Notes under the pieces: model-generated
What the model was told of the DNA's origin: nothing
Seen by the model: the letters and a program-made list of their open reading frames with translations, nothing else
The model's database searches: none
Part shown: positions 60,499-64,000 of the stretch, piece after piece
Layout: every line of letters begins with the position of its first letter
How positions within the stretch are numbered: the stretch's first letter is position 1
From: Planctomycetota bacterium
GTDB taxonomy: Bacteria; Planctomycetota; Planctomycetia; Pirellulales; Lacipirellulaceae
Length of the DNA: 64,000 nt
Reading direction: 5' to 3'
Assembly: GCA_029781135.1 (NCBI GenBank)
Contig: JAKOXH010000058.1
Coordinates: forward strand, 52,778-116,777
Translations under genes and position numbers: made by a program

Positions 60499-61899
60499 TC
60501 ATCGCCGGTCATCGTCCGTTGGCCCGAAGAACGTGTAATACGGCGCGCCCGCGGCCAACCGCCCAATATACAGCGCCAGTTCGCGGGCGTGATAATCGCC
60601 CCACATGCTCGCCTCGCCGCACGGCACCTTTCGCCCCGGCGGCACGTGATCCCAGCCGTTCGGCCGATGGTACACCGAATGCAAAATCAAACCCTCATGA
60701 TCGGAATCGATGGAAAGATACGGCTCGCCGAAAACCGTCCTGGCGATCGCCAAGCCCGCTTCGACGTACCGACTACCCGGTTCGACCTCGCCCTGATCAT
60801 ACACTAGGTAGCGACCGAGCCGCAAAAGTCCTTGTGCGGCGATCACCGCGGCCGAACTATCCACCGGCTCGTAATCATTGAAGGGCTCCGCCGGCCGGTT
60901 GCGATAGTCGCCGAGTTTGGCCAAACCCGGGGCGCCAGTGTCCCAATAGGGAAAGCCGCAGGTCGGCGTCTCGGCGATATAGTAGTCGCACGTCGCGCAG
61001 GCCGCCTTAAGGAATGTGCCTTGAATCGCCGCCCGCCCGCCGTACGGTTCCAACTCGTCATCGGTACGCGTTGTGAGCCATTCGAGCTGTTCCGCAAAAC
61101 CAAGCATCGCCCAGGCCAGGCCGCGCGTCCAGGTACTGAAAGCCGAGTAGCCTTGTTGCGTGGCGGGGGCGCGATAATCGCCGCTCTTGGCGTTGAACAA
61201 GCTCTCGTGGGCGGTCCTTCCCGCGACATCGTAGGAATCGCGCCCTTCGCCGTACCAGACGTTGTAACGGGCGGTGTTGGTCGCATGCTCAATCAATCGA
61301 CGCAGCAGACTGATGCGCTCATCGCGCTCGCCCATGAGCACATGACCCAGTTGATGTGCTAGAGCGAGCGAGCGGCACGAACGAATCGTATCAACGAATA
61401 GCGACTGCGGCCCGTTGAATGAATATATATAGCCAGTGCCGTCAGTCGTCGTGGCCCAGCGCGCGGCCTGCACGGCGCCGCTTGTCTTGAGCGCGAGTTC
61501 GTAAAATCGCCGTTCCCAGGCGATCTCCGGAATGCGACCTTCATTCATCAGCCGCCATAGGTTTCCATACGTGCTAACGTTGTTGAATCCATGATCGTGA
61601 ACGCCAACATGCGAGACATGCGGCGCCATGACCGTGATGGTGCGGTCACGTCCCAACTCAAGAAAACGCGTTTCACCCGTGGCATCGAATTGGAGAATGG
61701 CGGAGCCGTATTGGAAACCTTGCGTCCACTCAGTCCAACCTTGAGCAGTGTAGCGCCCGCTTTTGGTGAACACGGGCGAAGCCGTTCCGGGCGGACAGCT
61801 ACGTTCGACCGCATCGATGCACTCGGCCGAGCGCGCCCAAAACCGCCGAATTTGCGGTATTAGGTCCGACGGTGCGAGTTTGCGATCCAAATGAATCAT
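60499..61899 (-). CDS. GH88-like unsaturated glucuronyl hydrolase
   Basis: 466 residues, alpha/alpha-barrel. Conserved VGVHDHGFNNVSTYG near residues 98-111 with Asp102, and FVDTIRSCRSL with Asp170, correspond to the two acidic residues of GH88 enzymes. EPVDSSAAVIAAQGLLRL supports the family. Hydrates the double bond of sugars released by polysaccharide lyases. No signal peptide, so cytoplasmic. No lyase is encoded in the window, so the source polymer is unknown. Confidence 0.87.
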   Translation of the reverse strand: MIHLDRKLAPSDLIPQIRRFWARSAECIDAVERSCPPGTASPVFTKSGRYTAQGWTEWTQGFQYGSAILQFDATGETRFLELGRDRTITVMAPHVSHVGVHDHGFNNVSTYGNLWRLMNEGRIPEIAWERRFYELALKTSGAVQAARWATTTDGTGYIYSFNGPQSLFVDTIRSCRSLALAHQLGHVLMGERDERISLLRRLIEHATNTARYNVWYGEGRDSYDVAGRTAHESLFNAKSGDYRAPATQQGYSAFSTWTRGLAWAMLGFAEQLEWLTTRTDDELEPYGGRAAIQGTFLKAACATCDYYIAETPTCGFPYWDTGAPGLAKLGDYRNRPAEPFNDYEPVDSSAAVIAAQGLLRLGRYLVYDQGEVEPGSRYVEAGLAIARTVFGEPYLSIDSDHEGLILHSVYHRPNGWDHVPPGRKVPCGEASMWGDYHARELALYIGRLAAGAPYYTFFGPTDDDRR

Positions 61900-62009
61900 T
61901 TGTCGATCACCAATTCGGCTTTAGCGTCGGCCGCGAGGCCGAATCAACCCCGAGACACGGATACCACTTCGGCTGAAATTCGGCGTCGCCGCCGACGCGC
62001 CGGTCGTCA

Positions 62010-63095
62010 CTACCGCTTGATCCGCGCTGAACCGCCGCCGGCGATGTGGAGCAGCTCGTCGAGCGTAATTTGGCTGGTGTCGCCACGCGTGCTCATGAGC
62101 ATCGCACCATGAGCGACACCGAGGTTGACGCACTGCTGGGGTTCTTGGCCGGTCAAGAATCCATACGTGAAGCCCGACGCAAAACCATCCCCACCACCCA
62201 CGCGATCTTCGATCTCCAAATTTGGATACGATGGCCCATCGTAGAACGTGCCAGCGTGCCACATGATCGCGGACCAATCGTTCACGAGCGCGGTCTTCAC
62301 ACCGCGCAACGTCGTGCCGACGACCTTGATATTCGGGTAATCCTTGACGACGCGATTCACCATCGACTTGAACGCCGACGTATCGAGCTTACCCTTCTCA
62401 ACGTCGACGCCTTCGACATCGTAACCAAGCACCTTCTGGAAATCTTCTTCGTTGCCGATCAGGCAATCGATGTACGGCACGAGCGGCTTCGTGGTCTTGA
62501 TCGCTTCTTCACTCGACCACAACTTCGAGCGGAAATTGAGGTCGTAACTCACGATCGTACCGCTTTCGTGGGCCGCCTTCACGGCTTCGGCGACCAGCCT
62601 GCGAGTGCCTTCCGAGAGTGCCGCGAAAATGCCGCCTGTGTGAAGCCAGCGAACGCCTTGTTCGCTAAAGAGCTTCCTCCAATCAACGTCGCCGGGCTTC
62701 ATGCCGGCGGTTGCCGAATGGCCGCGGTCGTATAACGTTGCGGAGCCGCGCCTGGAGTGCCCCACTTCCGTGAAATTGAGACCAATCCGGTCGACCTTGC
62801 CCGCGCCATCGTATTTGCGGGTGACGGCATGGGTGATATCCATACCGACCGAGCGAGCATGGTTCGCGATAATCCGGCCCATCGGTGACGTGTTGAGGCC
62901 GCCGACCCAGCCGGTCCGCAATCCTAGCCGGGCGAGGGCATAGGCCACGTTGTACTCGCCACCGCCGACCCAAACTTCGAGCGCGGGCGCAAATTCAATC
63001 CGGCCGTGCGCCGGCGGCGACAAGCGAATCATGCACTCGCCCAGCGAGACCAAATCGAAGGCACATTTATCAGCGGGTTTGACCTGTAATGCCAT
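62010..63095 (-). CDS. kdgK: 2-keto-3-deoxygluconate kinase (PfkB family)
   Basis: 361 residues. Phosphorylates KDG to KDPG, the substrate of the Eda gene downstream. N-terminal LGECMIRLSPP, GGGEYNVAYALARLG and the C-terminal PfkB signature DRVGGGDGFASG with catalytic Asp303 are clear. AGGAG lies seven bases before the start. First gene of the operon; 110 bases separate it from the GH88 gene. Confidence 0.9.
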   Translation of the reverse strand: MALQVKPADKCAFDLVSLGECMIRLSPPAHGRIEFAPALEVWVGGGEYNVAYALARLGLRTGWVGGLNTSPMGRIIANHARSVGMDITHAVTRKYDGAGKVDRIGLNFTEVGHSRRGSATLYDRGHSATAGMKPGDVDWRKLFSEQGVRWLHTGGIFAALSEGTRRLVAEAVKAAHESGTIVSYDLNFRSKLWSSEEAIKTTKPLVPYIDCLIGNEEDFQKVLGYDVEGVDVEKGKLDTSAFKSMVNRVVKDYPNIKVVGTTLRGVKTALVNDWSAIMWHAGTFYDGPSYPNLEIEDRVGGGDGFASGFTYGFLTGQEPQQCVNLGVAHGAMLMSTRGDTSQITLDELLHIAGGGSARIKR

Positions 63096-63252
63096 TATGT
63101 ATCTCCTGCTGTCGCCGGTAGTTCCTGAACTTGCATGCTAATGCGTTTCTACGTTATACCGATTTGTCGATGTTGGTTCTATGTGCCGAACGAGGGAGTT
63201 TTTTTGCCTCCCCTTCGCGCGCCGCCCGCTACCGATTACGCTATTAGTTCGC

Positions 63253-63336
63253 GCCGGAGTGGCGGAATTGGCAGACGCGCTGGACTCAAAATCCAGTGCC
63301 CGCAAGGGCGTGGAGGTTCAAGTCCTCTCTCCGGTA
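63253..63336 (+). tRNA. tRNA-Leu (anticodon CAA)
   Basis: 84 bases with a long variable arm. Acceptor arms GCCGGAG/CTCCGGT, anticodon stem CTGGA/TCCAG around loop CTCAAAA (anticodon CAA), and T-arm GGAGGTTCAAGTCCTCT. CCA is not encoded. Confidence 0.93.
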
Positions 63337-63362
63337 CTCAGCGCTACAAAAGGACTTAGAGC

Positions 63363-63790
63363 GGCTCGGTAGAAAACCTGGACGAGGACCAGAATCATGA
63401 CGTTGTGAGTGAGGTGCGAGCAAGCGGAGGCCGCGGCATTGGCTGTAGTGGGAGCGGCCGTGGACATGGGCTCCTTGGCGGCGTTTGCTCATCGAGATCG
63501 CCGTTTCGACTTGCGCGCGACGACGATAGGCCGGGCGGTCGAACCGCACCTTCATGAGCCGCCGGTAGCGTCCCACCGGGAGCTTAATTCTTCAAGCACC
63601 AGACAAGCAAACAGTTGATGCTGCGCAAACTTCTTGGGACTAGAACGGTGCGCATGCTCCGGCATCGCCCGTCGGGCCGTTGCCAGGGCGGCCAGCACCA
63701 CCGTTTTCGGAGATTTACTCGTGAACGCCACCTCGGCTCTACGCAGCGATGGTGCACGTTTAGATAGCACTCGCGGTTTTCTACAGAGCC
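63363..63790 (-). mobile_element. Internally deleted insertion sequence next to tRNA-Leu
   Basis: Inverted ends GGCTCGGTAGAAAACC (63363-63378) and, on the other strand, GGCTCTGTAGAAAACC (63790-63775) match at 15 of 16. Inside are fragments of a transposase. Total length 428 bases, too short for a functional element. No target duplication was recognised. It starts 26 bases after the tRNA. Confidence 0.68.
63370..63665 (-). pseudogene. Frameshifted, deleted DDE transposase remnant
   Basis: The N-terminal fragment HRSSPKKFAQHQLFACLVLE (from ATG 63665) and C-terminal fragments RRRAQVETAISMSKRRQG and, in another frame, LTHNVMILV are typical of IS4/IS5-type transposases. The centre, including the first catalytic acids, is missing and at least two frameshifts are present. 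Confidence 0.65.
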
Positions 63791-63882
63791 CTCCCGTCCC
63801 CTTTGGTCACCCCGGCGCCACCCAGGGAATTCCTACGAATTCTTCTCCATTTCCAGCTACTGAAAACTTTTCCACTATTTCC

Positions 63883-63912
63883 TTGCTTTTGTGCCACCAC
63901 CTGTGCTATAGT
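63883..63912 (+). promoter_or_regulatory. Putative promoter near the right edge
   Basis: TTGCTT (63883-63888) and TATAGT (63907-63912) with an 18-base spacer. A frame opens at ATG 63924 (or ATG 63972) and continues out of the window; the gene cannot be identified from so few codons. Confidence 0.4.
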
Positions 63913-64000
63913 CGCCCGTTGAAATGACCGTTCGAGTGCAGTCTCTGCCAAGCAGACGTCTCGCCGGGACAATGTCAGTTGGCGACCTCTCGGATCGGAG

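Noticed and set aside
63924..64000. Start of a gene at the right edge
   Set aside because: Only about 25 codons visible and no recognisable motif; mentioned with the promoter but not called as a gene.

Overview
The window looks like chromosomal DNA of a planctomycete, probably of the Pirellulales type. This is inferred from a planctomycete-style surface-protein N-terminus (FEPLEYRQLLA), dockerin type I repeats on a right-handed beta-helix protein, two PEP-CTERM proteins, PQQ-propeller/TPR giants, large MoxR-DUF58-BatA-vWA gene clusters, and many dispersed palindromic repeats between genes.

Layout. (1) Positions 1-7155, plus strand: respiratory oxidase assembly and structural genes. They encode heme A synthase (cut by the left edge), heme O synthase, oxidase subunits III and IV, an ABC-2 type exporter (ATPase and permease), a SCO copper chaperone, a DUF420 protein and a small CPTC membrane protein. 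Several starts overlap the preceding stop as ATGA or TTGA, so translation is probably coupled. (2) 7239-8777: a methyltransferase/DUF983 pair on the minus strand and a divergent 58-residue membrane protein. (3) 9085-23133, plus strand, cluster A: PQQ-propeller protein, MoxR ATPase, DUF58, BatA-like vWA, a second large vWA membrane protein, a 1197-residue DUF4175-like/coiled-coil protein, and a small exported protein. (4) 23134-24508: a PEP-CTERM gene with its own likely promoter and terminator. (5) 50840 down to 24534, minus strand, cluster B: a second, divergent copy of the same gene order, with a PQQ/TPR giant, a small exported protein and a prenyltransferase-fold protein ahead of MoxR. After the shared core come an NPCBM-type protein, a trypsin-like protease with an intact catalytic triad, and two paralogues that have lost all three triad residues. 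(6) 51425-51745: an HU-type DNA-binding protein. (7) 52229-57851: the dockerin/beta-helix surface protein and a cysteine-free sulfatase-modifying-factor-like PEP-CTERM protein. (8) 58514-63095: a low-affinity iron permease-like protein and a four-gene minus-strand operon for unsaturated uronate use (KDG kinase, GH88-like hydrolase, SDR oxidoreductase, KDPG aldolase). (9) 63253-63790: tRNA-Leu(CAA) followed by an internally deleted, frameshifted insertion sequence.

The most notable feature is the pair of inverted, convergent MoxR/vWA clusters covering about 41 kb. In cluster A the DUF4175-like and coiled-coil parts are one protein; in cluster B they are two adjacent genes. This predicts that the two parts act together. 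Cluster B also carries the live-protease/dead-protease trio, which suggests an envelope quality-control or scaffolded proteolysis function joined to the MoxR/vWA complex. The function of both clusters is inference; no experimental role can be read from the sequence.

A second theme is a rich set of short palindromic elements, several nested inside longer inverted arms. Some have entered coding sequences in frame, creating linker or tail segments.
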